A stretch of 23,756 bases of DNA, from positions 1-23,756 of the forward strand of contig KE561095.1 of assembly GCA_000442015.1 (NCBI GenBank), written 5' to 3'. A program made the position numbers and the translations under genes. This DNA is from Rozella allomycis CSF55 (Eukaryota; Rozellomycota). Under the pieces are notes generated by a model, which worked only from the letters and a program-made list of their open reading frames with translations, was not told the DNA's origin and ran no database searches. Shown here piece by piece: positions 1-9,665 of this stretch. Positions within the stretch are counted from its first letter, which is position 1. Every line of letters begins with the position of its first letter.

Positions 1-231
1 TGGATAAAAAAAGTAACCAACAAGCGAACTCACACCGGAGGCATCTGACATCAAATAATAATTGCGCATACTTTGCATATTTATAGGTTTAAACTTTTAC
101 ATTTAGTGATTTAGAAAATCAGTTCAAAGAAATTCTACCATTAAGTTTGGTTACTGTAGATTTTACTTTTAGTTTTTATAGCCATGTAACCCACCTTGTC
201 ACAATCCTTTGAATCAATTAAAAATAATGTA
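1..231. other. Left-edge intergenic sequence, no gene recognised
   Basis: AT-rich sequence downstream of the minus-strand HBD gene. I see no conserved reading frame, tRNA or repeat here. It probably holds the 3' untranslated region of that gene, and perhaps flanking sequence of a gene beyond the left edge. Confidence 0.5.
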
Positions 232-1008
232 TTAACATTTATTATTTTGAAGAACAAAATTTTCGGCATCGCTTCTTTGTTTGAATTTCCTGTATATTGG
301 ATTATCAAAGTTTTGGATCTGTTCTTGAGCCTTCTTAAAGTCCAAGTAAACACCTGGCTTCTTTCCCACAGCGACTGCATAATACCAAACTATATATAGA
401 CAGACCTCCAAATTTTACCCGCATTTTGAGAAGAATGATTTCTCAAAAATTCTTCCGCTTCATTTTTGTTTGCAAAACGTTTGTAAACCGCGCCATCAAA
501 ATTCGCGATTTGTGAATCGGCTTCTTCAAAATTAATGTAAATGCCGGGCTTTCTTCCTACGGCCACTGCATAATACCATTGCGGTTTGCTTTGATCAGCT
601 GCAGCCATTTTTGTTTTCGATGATTTCTGATTCTTCTTACCGCTCCCATTGTTGCTTTTAATACCAATCTTTTCGGTCCTAATTTTGGATCTATATGAAT
701 ACATTTCTTCATCATTAGCGCTTTCATTATTGGTTTCTAATTTCCATCCACACCACTCACCTACCTTGGGCTGCAGAAACATCATCTTCATCAATTATAG
801 CAGGCGGCAAGTCATCGCATTCCTCTTCAAAAAAGTCTTTGTTGGAATATTTATCATGTTCTTGAAGGTATTGTTTTGCCTCTTGGAGAAAATTGAACTT
901 TCTGTATTTCGCCCCAGGATGCCCAACAACGAGCGGTTCCACTTGTTCCCAAGAATCGTATAGTCCATTTTTGCGGCCGACAGCTACTGCATAAAACACT
1001 TTCGGCAT
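232..1008 (-). CDS. Protein with three RNase H1-type hybrid-binding (viroplasmin/Cauli_VI-like) domains and no nuclease domain
   Basis: Spliced CDS complement(232..389, 419..736, 765..1008), 239 aa, two introns of 29 nt (390-418) and 28 nt (737-764). Exon joins restore the frame exactly at both sites. The protein is three copies of the small domain found at the N-terminus of eukaryotic RNase H1 and in caulimovirus viroplasmin. Each starts with [FW]YAVAVG[RK]K or YYAVAVG[RK]K, has an aromatic at the G-[LIV]-Y step, and ends with a YRKF or YKRF motif before a helix. In RNase H1 this domain binds RNA/DNA hybrids and dsRNA. No RNase H catalytic fold follows: a TAA stop comes directly after domain 3. 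Domains 1 and 2 are joined by a charged, low-complexity linker. The start is the ATG of MPKVFY at 1008; the longer open frame to 1059 begins with TTG. The role is unknown. Nucleic-acid binding is inferred from the family. Confidence 0.8.
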
Positions 1009-1169
1009 TGGTATGTGTGGCTTGCCTCGTAATATTTTTAAAAGTCGGTCAAAATTCAATCACCGCGTTATTAATTATTTCTTAATAATTTAAATAAAGT
1101 ATTGAATATATTCTAATTGTTTCTTAAATTGGACTATGATTTTGTCCCCAGCCACTAAACCCCTGCGTT

Positions 1170-2778
1170 ATGCAAAAGAAAAGAAAGACAGCAAAAGACT
1201 TGATTTCGTCTTCCGAATCAGAAAATGAATTAGGATTTGAAGAGCTAGTATCTGAAGAGGAAAGTGAGATGGGAGATGTTTTACCTGATGCGTTCGAGTC
1301 GTTTGATTCCGACGAAGATGGCAAAGAGCATTTTGAGAGCGAGTCTGAAGAGGAGGAAGAGATATCAGATAATGAAAAGGAAAAGTTGAATCAAGAAGAA
1401 ATCCAGACGAATATATTGCAAACGGAGACAAAGATATTGCCGAGTGGACAGGAGATTGAGAAGGATATGCAGTTGGCGCCTGATTTGCAGCTTGTGCAGA
1501 CGAGAATTCAGCAGATTGTGAATGTTTTGAATAATTTTTCGCAATTGAAAGAAGAGGGCAAGTCTAGAGTTGACTATGTTGAACAGTTGATTGAGGATAT
1601 TGCATTGTATTATGGATATTCAAAGTATTTGTGTGAAATGTTGTTTCATTTATTTCCAGTTTCAGAGGCTATAGAATTTTTTGAAGCGAACGAGGTTCCT
1701 AGACCTGTGACTATTCGTACCAATACGTTGAAGACTAGACGACGTGATTTAGCACAAGCGTTGATTAATCGTGGAGTTAATTTGGATCCTTTGGGAGAAT
1801 GGAGTAATGTTGGATTACAAATTTATGAATCGAATGTGCCAATTGGTGCTACACCTGAATATATGCAAGGGCATTACATGTTGCAAGCAGCAGCGTCCAT
1901 GTTACCAGTTATGGCGTTAGAGCCAAAAGAGAATGAGAGAATATTGGATATGTGTGCAGCGCCAGGAGGAAAGACAACTTATATTGCACAGATGATGAAG
2001 AATACTGGATGCTTATTTGCTAATGATGTTAATAAGGATAGATTGAAGGGTCTTGTTGCGAATGTTCATCGTCTAGGGATTAGAAATGTTGTTGTTTGTA
2101 ATTATGATGGACATCAATTTCCAAAAGTGATTGGGGGTTTTGATAGAGTTCTTTTAGATGCCCCATGTTCAGGTACAGGGGTTATATCAAAAGATCCTTC
2201 AGTTAAAATCAATAAAGTAAAAAAGATTGAAAAGAATAAAAATAGACTGAAAAAGATTTTCAATATTTGCAACATCTTCAAAAAGAATTAATTTTAGCAG
2301 CGATTGATTCAGTTGATGCAAATTCAAAGACTGGTGGAATTATTGTTTATTCTACTTGTTCAGTGACTATTGAAGAAAATGAAGGAGTTATTGATTACAT
2401 TCTTAAAAAGAGACCAAACGTTAAACTAATCCCAACTGGTCTCTCATTTGGTAAAGAAGGCTTCACAAGGTAATTTATTTTTCTATTCTTAAAAGTTTCC
2501 GTGGAAAAAAGTTTCATCCTTCTTTAAATTTAACACGTCGTTATTATCCTCACACTCACAACATGGATGGTTTCTTTGTAGCTAAACTAAAGAAAGTTTC
2601 AAACAAAGTCGCTGGTGTCTCTGAAAATATTTCAAAGAAAGTTAAATTAGATGAATCAGTTGAAGAAGACGTTGGATTCAATAGCGATGAAGATAAAGTA
2701 TACATCGAGAAGTCAAAAAAGAAAAACACCAAAAAGAATACTAAAAGAAAACCATTCAAGAAATCATTCAAAAAATAA
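1170..2778 (+). CDS. NOP2: NOP2/NSUN1-type rRNA (cytosine-C5) methyltransferase
   Basis: Spliced CDS join(1170..2216, 2246..2469, 2496..2778), 517 aa; introns of 29 nt (2217-2245) and 26 nt (2470-2495). Nop2 methylates a cytosine of the large-subunit rRNA with SAM and is needed for 60S ribosome biogenesis in the nucleolus. An acidic, serine-rich N-terminus (about residues 10-75) precedes the RsmB/NOL1/NOP2/Sun methyltransferase core. SAM-binding motif [10 protein letters not shown] lies at 260-269, DAPCSGTG at 330-337 with its conserved Cys333, and the catalytic STCS motif at 385-388 (Cys387). The sequence around NMDGFFVAK in exon 3 is the typical Nop2 signature, followed by a lysine-rich tail. 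Splicing restores the family motif between the DPSVK element and the [15 protein letters not shown] helix, which the unspliced frame destroys. It is shorter than yeast Nop2, mainly in the tails. Divergent from the HBD gene, with about 160 bp between the ATGs. Confidence 0.95.
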
Positions 2779-2815
2779 AGCATAAATATTCTCATAAATA
2801 ACAATTCAATGTTCT

Positions 2816-3463
2816 TCAGTATTTATTAATCTTTGCACATGTCGCTTTGGCACATGAATGGCAACTGGTTGGTGTAATTTTACAATATTCATCTTTGCCA
2901 CATTGAGATTTACACGCAGGCACAACAGCTGGACAAGCAACACATTCCTTTATCGGCACACATTTAGCATATGGGCATTTAGTGCAACTTCCTTTGAATA
3001 CTTTGCATTCCTTGCCTTCCTTGCATCCATCTTTACAAACTGGAATGTTCTTTGTACAAGCAACGCATGTCTTGTCTTTTCCATTACTCTTTTTCCCATT
3101 TCCATTTCCTTTGTTCTCTTTCCCACTGTCCTTTCCTTCATTCTTTTTCACACAAGCAGCATTAGAGCACTCAGTGCAAGTAGCCGGCGTTACCTTGCAT
3201 TCCTCATCAGCAGCACAATGGCAATCCTTTTCAGTAGCCACACGCAAGCACGCAACACAATTAGTAAGACTAGTACTCATTGACGGTTTACTCTCGCAAA
3301 CAGCATACGAGCATTTATCACAGGTAGTTGGAATGATCTTGCATTCCTGGCCCTCTTCACATGTAGGGCATGCAGGCACAGAAGCTATACACACTACACA
3401 GTCTTTTGCTAATACTTGAGCAATGCTGGCAAGCAAGAGCAAGGACAATAGAGCGAACCTCAT
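2816..3463 (-). CDS. Secreted cysteine-rich protein with four Opy2-like modules
   Basis: Intronless, 215 aa from the ATG at 3463. A clear signal peptide (MRFALLSLLLLASIAQVLA) is followed by four modules, each of about 40 residues with eight cysteines in the order CxxC...C..C...[EQY]C...C..C....C. This matches the fungal Opy2 N-terminal cysteine-rich module as I know it. A Gly/Lys/Asn-rich linker separates modules 2 and 3. Yeast Opy2 is a membrane anchor of the HOG pathway, but this protein has no transmembrane segment after the signal peptide, so it should be secreted or held in the cell wall. The frame extends upstream to another ATG at 3529, but a TATA-like element lies inside that extension and the signal peptide begins exactly at the inner ATG, so the inner start is preferred. 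A two-module relative lies at 14087-14532 on the same strand. Its function is unknown. Confidence 0.8.
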   Translation of the reverse strand: MRFALLSLLLLASIAQVLAKDCVVCIASVPACPTCEEGQECKIIPTTCDKCSYAVCESKPSMSTSLTNCVACLRVATEKDCHCAADEECKVTPATCTECSNAACVKKNEGKDSGKENKGNGNGKKSNGKDKTCVACTKNIPVCKDGCKEGKECKVFKGSCTKCPYAKCVPIKECVACPAVVPACKSQCGKDEYCKITPTSCHSCAKATCAKINKY

Positions 3464-3492
3464 TAATCTCCGAGTAACCGGGAGCAGGGAGC

Positions 3493-3503
3493 TATATATA
3501 AAA
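3493..3503 (-). promoter_or_regulatory. TATA-like element of the four-module Opy2-like gene
   Basis: On the minus strand this reads TTTATATATAG, about 30 nt upstream of the signal-peptide ATG at 3463. The placement implies a very short leader. It is a motif match only. Confidence 0.4.
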
Positions 3504-3635
3504 TGGCAGTTTAATATTTCCAAATTCATTTACACATAAATTACGTCATTAAACTAGTTTGCAAGGTGTGGCGGGTAGCAATGAAAGATGCTTTTGCCAT
3601 AGATTGTAAAAGTAATGCCTTTGTGCGGATTCCAG

Positions 3636-3642
3636 TATAAAA
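3636..3642 (+). promoter_or_regulatory. TATAAAA element upstream of a small ORF and TTC27
   Basis: A perfect TATAAAA lies 47 nt before the ATG of the 36-codon ORF at 3689 and about 230 nt before the TTC27 ATG. It could serve either. In a region this AT-rich a chance match is possible. Confidence 0.3.
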
Positions 3643-3688
3643 CGAGTGTCAAACTTTAACAAGAAATCAATTGTCATTTTTAATTCGT

Positions 3689-3799
3689 ATGAGTTCTTTT
3701 GACATTGATTCCATTCCTTATATTGACAATTTAAAATTCCTGCTTAATGTTCTCATAGTGCGGATGAGTTGGTTCCTCGCCTGGGCCATACGAGTTTGA
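3689..3799 (+). CDS. Possible 36-aa membrane microprotein
   Basis: ATG-initiated ORF ending at TGA 3797-3799, in the otherwise gene-free 408 bp between the Opy2-like gene and TTC27. The first 14 residues are polar, and the rest is hydrophobic with a few arginines (KFLLNVLIV and WFLAWAIRV), which could form one membrane segment. A TATAAAA sits just upstream. I recognise no family. It could equally be the 5' leader of TTC27 or a chance ORF. Confidence 0.22.
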   Translation: MSSFDIDSIPYIDNLKFLLNVLIVRMSWFLAWAIRV

Positions 3800-3871
3800 C
3801 CTGTATAAACGTTTCCAACAACATCTAGCTTTTATTTGACCCATTTGCGTCAGTTTGTAGTCGACTGTGGC

Positions 3872-6113
3872 ATGGTCAAAATATTTTCGCCAGCGGATTT
3901 ATGTGAGCTGTTAGATTCGCAGTTTTCGGGATCGATAGTTGCCAAAATTAATGAGAGCGATGATTTGTTTCAAAGGAGGATTGGATGTTTGTTCCTGTTT
4001 TTGCAGAATAACTTTACTGGACCTTATGAAAAGATCAATGGTGTTTGTGATTTGAAAACCGAGGAGGAAGCTAGAAGAGAGCTTAAATGTGACGGAGAAG
4101 ATGTTTTGACGCATATAAAAGATGCAGCGCTGCTTGTCGAGGCGCTGAGGATAGAGGAATGTGAAGATTTTTTGTATAAGAAATGGTGGATGGCTTTAAT
4201 TTTGTTTACTCAGCAGCGGGTGATTGAAAATCCGTGTGAAACATTAAAGAATAAAATATTGGAGAGATTTTGCGAGTGTGATGAGATTAGTGATAAGAAA
4301 ATCTTGGCGCAATTTTATTTGCAGAGAGCTTTGGTTTATAATTATTATAATTGTGATAAAGAGGCAGAAGCAGATATAAAGTTGGCTCAAGAAATGGCCG
4401 ATTTCAAGTGGTCATTTACAGGGGTGTTGGGAAAGAGAACTAGATTTCAAACATTTAATGTATCGCAGCTTGTTTTACAAACAGAGAAAACCAATGTAGA
4501 AGAGGAAGAGAAAGTTGTAGATGTGGCAGAGGTTGAGGGGCCACGTAATCTTGATTTGAATGACGACACTTTATTGGAAAAGATGAAACCAGAAAATGGG
4601 GAAATTGTTGATGAGAGAAAATTAAATCCGTTAGAACAATCTATTCTGATTACGAATTGTTTATTTTTGAAAAGCAAAAGAGCGAAAGATGATATTCTGG
4701 TTGAAGAAATGTTGGCGTTTGTGAGAAGAATTTTGGAGACTTCGACGCATTGGATTGTTTATTCAATGGCACTCTTGCAGAGATCCAGATTAGAAAATAA
4801 TAAAACGAGAACTGTTGAACGTTCAGTTTTGCAGATTAATGCTCTCGTTGATCAATACAGAGATGATGAAACTCCGTCACATAAAAGATTGTATTCAATT
4901 TTTAACGTTCTTTATCCTAATAAAGTTTCGTTGGAGGAAGAATTGGCGGATTCATTTTTGAATCTTGGATTGATAAAATCAGCTCTAGAGATTTACGAGA
5001 GATTAGAATTGTTTGAAGGGATGATAACTTGTTATAAATTATTGGATCAATCATCAAAAGCTGAAGAATTATTAAATAGGAGAATAGAAGATAATCCAAA
5101 TGATTACAAAGCCTTGTTTTATCTTGGTGAATTGAAAAATGACAAGGAGATTTTAATAAAGAGTTGGGAAATTTCAGAAAAGAAATATTCTAAAGCAAAA
5201 CGATTACTTGGCCAACAAGCGTTTAAACAAGGAAAGGTAAATTTATACTTTTATTGTTAAAAGTTTCAAGAATGTATTAGTCATTTACAAGAAGCATTAA
5301 AAGTTAATTCATTATTTGAAGAAACTTGGTTTCTTTTGGGCTGTGCTGCAATGAGAGTTGATGAAATGGAAATTGCCAAAGAAGCTTTCGTAAAAGTTGT
5401 TTCTCTTTCTCCAGATGTAATTAAATTTATTGTAATTAATTAGAATGGAGAAGGATGGAGCAATTTAGCCGCTGTTCAACAAAGACAAGGATTTTATAAA
5501 GATTGTGTTGTTTCGTTAAGACAAGCGTTAAAGACTTCTTTTGATAATTGGAAGATTTGGGAGAATTTATTGTACATGAGCATCAACACTGGAGAACTAA
5601 GCGACGCTCTTCTCGCCCTTAAAAGAATCTTTGAATTAAAAGAAAATTTTGTTGATGTTCAAGTAAATTCATTAATCATTTGTTATAAAGTATCTTGATG
5701 TATTTATTTCAGAAGCCTTGTTGATAAAAGAACAAATTCCTCTTCTTATTAAACAAACAAGCCAATTTCTGGCACTCATTCATTCCAAAATTACTTCAAA
5801 CAAAGAAATTTGGGAAATCTCAGCTAAATTTTATAAAGAAATTGGCGAAATTGAAAAATTTATTGAATCAAAGAGAAAGGCCTATCGCTGCATTCAATCT
5901 TTACCAATCATTACAAACTTTGAGTTAATCGCAGAATCTGCTATCAGTCTTGTTACCATTTTGATGGAATTTAAAAATGATGCAGAAGCTATTTATCAAT
6001 CCCAAACTCTATTACGATCTTTGATTAAAAAGTCTGAGGATTTCGAGAATCATCAATTGTTTTCTCAATTACAAGAACTTTATGAGAGCATTCAACAAGC
6101 GTCGGCTCGTTAA
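3872..6113 (+). CDS. TTC27: TTC27/Emw1-family tetratricopeptide-repeat protein
   Basis: Spliced CDS join(3872..5236, 5264..5416, 5444..5662, 5691..6113), 719 aa; introns of 27, 27 and 28 nt, all phase 0. The N-terminal half is the helical TTC27 region, including the family signature LGKRTRFQ. The C-terminal half is a run of TPRs: LGLIKSALEIYERLE near residue 370, then the repeats FQECISHLQEAL, EETWFLLGCAA, GWSNLAAVQQRQG and WKIWENLL across exons 2 and 3. These follow the order of animal TTC27 and yeast Emw1 (cell-wall integrity and secretory-pathway related). Each intron boundary falls where the TPR pattern requires it; for example intron 1 restores QGK-FQEC. The start is the first ATG (MVKIFSPADL); the upstream open stretch starts with TTG. 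Human TTC27 is somewhat longer. The biochemical function of the family is poorly defined. Confidence 0.88.
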
Positions 6114-6516
6114 TCGGAAGGTATTAAGTATCAGTAATAAATTTCATATAAGAACTATTTTTTTATTTTTGAGGTGGGCGTGAAGGTCTCTTAGAATTCA
6201 TTATCAACTATCTTTACTATAGGGCTTAGGACAATCGGGAGCGAAAAATGCGCACTTTCACATACCCTCAAAGTGAGTCTGTATTCGAGGCATTTACTCA
6301 ACATACCAATAAGCGTTTCTTAAGTCCGGGTCATAAACTCCTCTTCCGATAAAATATTCATTCATATTTACTAAAAGATGTTTAATCATTCAAATTAATA
6401 AAAATTCTACTAACATATTAAAGAATCGTTATCGTCTCCGCTTTTTTCTTTGAATACTTAACATTTTATTTTTTTTAAATATATACAATTAAGTCAATAA
6501 TCGTATTTATTAAGGA
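6114..6516. pseudogene. Intergenic sequence with a degenerate coding-like stretch on the minus strand
   Basis: No intact gene. On the minus strand, from an ATG near 6391 down to about 6200, one frame reads a protein-like sequence (for example RGVYDPDLRNAYWY and later KCAFFAPDCPKPYSKDS) interrupted by in-frame TAA and TGA codons. It loosely resembles the IKxLL...DP...NA pattern of the ankyrin repeats next door, so it may be a decayed neighbour. A contig break lies at n6517. Confidence 0.25.
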
Positions 6517-6517
6517 N

Positions 6518-6832
6518 GTGCCGAGTTGATACGTTAAGACACACTACTCTATCCGATTCAATTTTCAATTTAGGGGCTACGAGAAAGACGAAATCTTTTT
6601 CACCAATGTCGTAATGAAAAGCTGAGAGGCGTTGTTGATCCAAAATTGGTGAAAAGCATTACTGCCGAATGCTCTCGTGATTGTACGCAGCGCGTTTAAC
6701 GTACAGGTAAAAAACAGTTGCATTTAGAAGTTGAAAGCGTCTCCTAAGGTTGAATCATCGATGTCAAGTAACCCTAACCTCAAGGAAAGACATACGATCA
6801 ATAGGAAAAATATATAATTTATTACCCTACAA
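6518..6832. other. Intergenic sequence downstream of the ankyrin gene, with coding-like fragments
   Basis: Between the contig break n6517 and the ankyrin stop codon at 6833. Short plus-strand stretches look translated but lie in different frames and hit stops, for example FRGYEKDEIFFTNVVMKS near 6570-6625 and KLRGVVDPKLVKSIT shortly after. An imperfect inverted repeat (TTTTTCACCAAT at 6596-6607 with ATTGGTGAAAA at 6645-6655) is present. I could not assign a family. These may be remnants of a mobile or duplicated gene. Confidence 0.25.
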
Positions 6833-8355
6833 TCAAATAAATTTCACAAAATAACCCCTACCACCATCGACCCTTGGATCTTCCAGCAAAATTCTGACAA
6901 CTTCCATACGTTTATTCTTGAAAGCATAGTAAAGAGCGAAATTGTTAAGGGCACTGGGATCTACTCGAGAATCTTTAATCAAAATTTTAACAACTTCCAC
7001 ATGACCATTAATGGCTGCATATCGAATAGCGTGATTGTCGGAGTCACTTGGATCGACTCTAGAGTCTTGCAGCAAAAATTTCACAATATCAACGTAACCG
7101 TATCTTGCAGCACATCGAATAGTATCATTGCTCAAAGCACTTGGATCTACTCTCGAATCTTTAAGCAAAATTTTAACAACTTCGATACGACCATACCTGG
7201 CTGCATCTCGAATACACTCATTGTTGCAAGCACTTGGATCTACTCTCGAATCTTTAAGCAAAATTTTAACAACTTCGATATGACCATACCCGACTGCATC
7301 TCGAATACACTCATTGTCGCAAGCACTTGGATCTACTCTGGAATCTTGTAGCAAAAATTTCACAACTTCCACGTGGCCGCGCCTTGCAGCACCTCGAATA
7401 GCATCATTGCTGAAAGCACTAGGATCTACTCTCGAATCTTTATGCAGAATTTTAACAACTTCGATATGACCATTAGAGGCAGCACCTCGAATAGCCTCAT
7501 TATCGGAGTCACTTGGATCGACTCTAGAGTCTTGCAGCAAAAATTTCACAATATCAACGTAACCGTATCTTGCAGCACATCGAATAGTATCATTGCTCAA
7601 AGCACTTGGATCTACTCTCGAATCTTTAAGCAAAATTTTAACAACTTCGATACGACCATACCTGGCTGCATCTCGAATACACTCATTGTTGCAAGCACTT
7701 GGATCTACTCTCGAATCTTTAAGCAAAATTTTAACAACTTCGATATGACCATACCCGACTGCATCTCGAATACACTCATTGTCGCAAGCACTTGGATCTA
7801 CTCTGGAATCTTGTAGCAAAAATTTCACAACTTCCACGTGGCCGCGCCTTGCAGCACCTCGAATAGCATCATTGCTGAAAGCACTCGGATCTACTCTCGA
7901 ATTTTTATGCAAAATTTTAACAACTTCCACATCACCAAAAGAGGCAGCGCTTCGAATAGCACTATTGTCGCAGGCACTTGGATCTACTCTGGAATCTTGC
8001 AACAGCACTTTAATAACTTCCACATGACCATGAGAGGCAGCGACTTGAAAAGCAGAATTTTTGGAAGCACTTGGATCTACTCTCGAATCTTTAAGCAAGA
8101 TTTTAACAATTTCCACATCACCACAAGAGGCAACGTGTCGAATAGCACTATTGTCGCAGGCACTTGGATCTACTCTGGAATCTTGCAACAGAACTTTAAT
8201 GACTTCCACATGACCATGAGAGACAGCGAGTTGAAAAGTAAAATTTTCGGAAGCACTTGGATCTATTCTCGAATCTTTAAGCAAAATTTTAACAATTTCC
8301 ACATGACCAAAAGAGGCAGCGCTTCGAATAGCACTATTGTCGCAGGCACTTGGAT
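6833..8355 (-). CDS. Ankyrin-repeat protein, 3' portion (about 16 repeats, 5' end lost in assembly gap)
   Basis: Continuous open frame of about 507 codons ending at the stop at 6833, with its upstream end at n8356. It is an unbroken array of about 16 ankyrin-type repeats with a strict 31-residue (93-bp) period. The consensus runs through LL[KQ]DSRVDPSAxxN, then AIRxAA, then GHVEVVK. The VDPS turn and 31-residue length are unusual against the common 33-residue ankyrin unit. The last repeat degenerates into EDPRVDGGRGYFVKFI. A five-repeat block is tandemly duplicated (see the repeat entry). The 5' part of the same or a sister gene is the F-box segment at 9205-9579. Ankyrin arrays bind proteins; joined to an F-box they would present targets to an SCF ubiquitin ligase. 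That role is inference. Confidence 0.85.
7036..7885 (-). repeat. Tandem duplication of a 465-bp five-ankyrin-repeat block
   Basis: The sequence at about 7036-7420 recurs at about 7501-7885, offset by exactly 465 bp (five 93-bp units). I found no mismatch over about 385 bp in a line-by-line comparison. Flanking repeats diverge normally. It indicates a very recent unequal crossover or gene conversion, or an assembly duplication. Confidence 0.85.
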
Positions 8356-8356
8356 N

Positions 8357-8705
8357 TAGAGGCAGCGCTTTGAATAGCACTATTGTCGCAAGCACTTGGA
8401 TCTACTCTCGAATCTTCAAGCAGCAATTTAACAATTTCTAAATGACCATTAGAGGCAGCAAAACGAATAGCGTTATTTTTGCGAGCACTTGGATCTACTC
8501 TTGTATCTTGAAGTAAACTTTTAACAACTTCCGTATGACCAAAAGAGGCAGCTTTTCGCAAAGCAACATTTTCGGAGACACTTGGATCTACTCTGGAATC
8601 TTCAAGCAGAATTTTAACAACTTCCACAAGACCATCAGAGGCAGCGTTTCGAAAAGCACTATTGTCACAAGCACTAGGATCTACTCTGGAATCTTGAAGC
8701 AGCAT
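8357..8705 (-). CDS. Ankyrin-repeat gene fragment between assembly gaps (about 3.7 repeats)
   Basis: Open minus-strand frame bounded by n8356 and n8706, with the same 31-residue repeats (for example EDSRVDPSVSEN and QDTRVDPSARKN). The frame does not run through the gaps, as expected if each n hides an unknown length. It could belong to the same gene as its neighbours or to a sister copy. Confidence 0.7.
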
Positions 8706-8706
8706 N

Positions 8707-8862
8707 GAGAGGCAGCGACTTGAAAAGCAGAATTTTTGGAAGCACTTGGATCTACTCTCGAATCTTTAAGCAATATTTTAACAATTTCCACATCACCACA
8801 AGAGGCAACGTGTCGAATAGCACTATTGTCGCAGGCACTTGGATCTACTCTGGAATCTTGCA
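8707..8862 (-). CDS. Ankyrin-repeat gene fragment (about 1.7 repeats), near-copy of 8031-8186
   Basis: Bounded by n8706 and n8863. Apart from about one difference it equals the stretch starting near 8031. It is either a second copy in a long array or the same locus placed twice by the assembler. Confidence 0.6.
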
Positions 8863-8863
8863 N

Positions 8864-9203
8864 GCAACATTTCCGAAGGCACTTGGATCTACTCTCGAAT
8901 CTTTAAGCAAAGTTTTAACAACTTCCACATGACCATTAGAGGCCGCACGCTGAATAGCACTATTGTCGCAATCACTTGGATCTACTCTAAAATCTTTAAG
9001 CAAAATTTTAACAACGTCCACGTGACCATTAGACGCAGCATCTTGAATAGCAACATTGTCGCAAGCACTTGGATCTACTTTAGAATCTCTCAACAAAAGT
9101 TTGACACATTCAGTGACGCCATTCTGACATGCAAAGTGAAACGCATTGTTTAAAGTTTCTGGAGACATGTATTTTTCTTGCAAGAAGGTAAGAAAATCAA
9201 CCA
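8864..9203 (-). CDS. Ankyrin-repeat gene fragment carrying the pre-ankyrin segment
   Basis: Bounded by n8863 and n9204. It encodes the end of the region before the array (VDFLTFLQEKYMSPET), the first degenerate ankyrin repeat (NNAFHFACQNGVTECVKLLLRD) and about three regular repeats. The first 120 bp resemble, but do not equal, the sequence on the other side of n9204. Two different family members, or two alleles, therefore appear to be joined here. Confidence 0.7.
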
Positions 9204-9204
9204 N

Positions 9205-9579
9205 GTCTCTCAACAAAAGTTTGACACATTCATTTACGCCATTCTGAAATGCAAAGTAGAACGCATTGTTAGTAGTTTCTGGAGACATGTATTTTTCTTG
9301 CAAGAAGGTAAGAAAATCAACCAGCCTTTTATAACTTTTGCTGTACCTCAGGATTTCCGTGCAAACGTTTATGGTCAATAATTTACCGCATCTATTTTTG
9401 ATTATCTTCTGAATAATATATGGGCATCTCCAAGAACAACATGTTTCCGGAGCTTGATGAAGGATTGAATGTGAGCAAAATGAACGAAGCCAGCGGGAAG
9501 TTTTTGAGATTTCTTTTATGTCATTTAGGCTTAAATGTGAAAAAATTATGTGCCAAATCTCAAATGGGACGTGGACCAT
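9205..9579 (-). CDS. F-box/ankyrin protein, N-terminal portion
   Basis: Starts at ATG 9579 and runs 125 codons to n9204. Residues 2-40 form an F-box: VHVPFEIWHIIFSHLSL, then ISKTSRWLRSF, matching the P-x-E-[IL]-W-x-x-IF-x-x-L-[ST] pattern. An alpha-helical linker follows, then VDFLTFLQEKYMSPET and a first degenerate ankyrin unit (NNAFYFAFQNGVNECVKLLLRD). F-box proteins bind Skp1 in SCF ubiquitin ligases, and the ankyrin array would be the substrate-binding part. The open frame upstream of the ATG crosses n9665 and is not needed. A copy of the start region is found at 13830-13861, so the family has more members nearby. Confidence 0.8.
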
Positions 9580-9665
9580 TATTTGTGTGGCTTGCCAGTT
9601 GCCCAGGTACCACCTATTATGTACCTTAAATCTTAATAGCTTCTCGTAGAATGTCGGGAATTGTN

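Noticed and set aside
390-405. A 16-nt intron at the third HBD exon
   Set aside because: It puts the exon into the wrong frame; the 29-nt intron 390-418 restores the domain.
232-1008. An integrated caulimovirus, suggested by the viroplasmin-like domain
   Set aside because: The same domain is the cellular RNase H1 hybrid-binding domain, and there are no other viral genes and the introns are host-type.
1009-1059. N-terminal extension of the HBD protein that could be a mitochondrial presequence
   Set aside because: The open frame begins with TTG, not ATG; the first ATG is at 1008. An upstream coding exon cannot be excluded, but nothing shows one.
3836-3871. Longer N-terminus for TTC27
   Set aside because: It begins with TTG; the first ATG at 3872 gives a normal start.
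6769-6779. TAACCCTAACC, telomere-like
   Set aside because: Fewer than two full units; too short to call an interstitial telomere and expected by chance.
7001-9153. Long plus-strand ORFs opposite the ankyrin array
   Set aside because: They are periodic antisense shadows of the repeats; the minus strand gives recognisable ankyrin units and an F-box.
6833-9203. Regular 93-bp repetition that could suggest a CRISPR or satellite array
   Set aside because: The period is exactly 31 codons of an open ankyrin frame, with conserved protein positions and no spacer logic.
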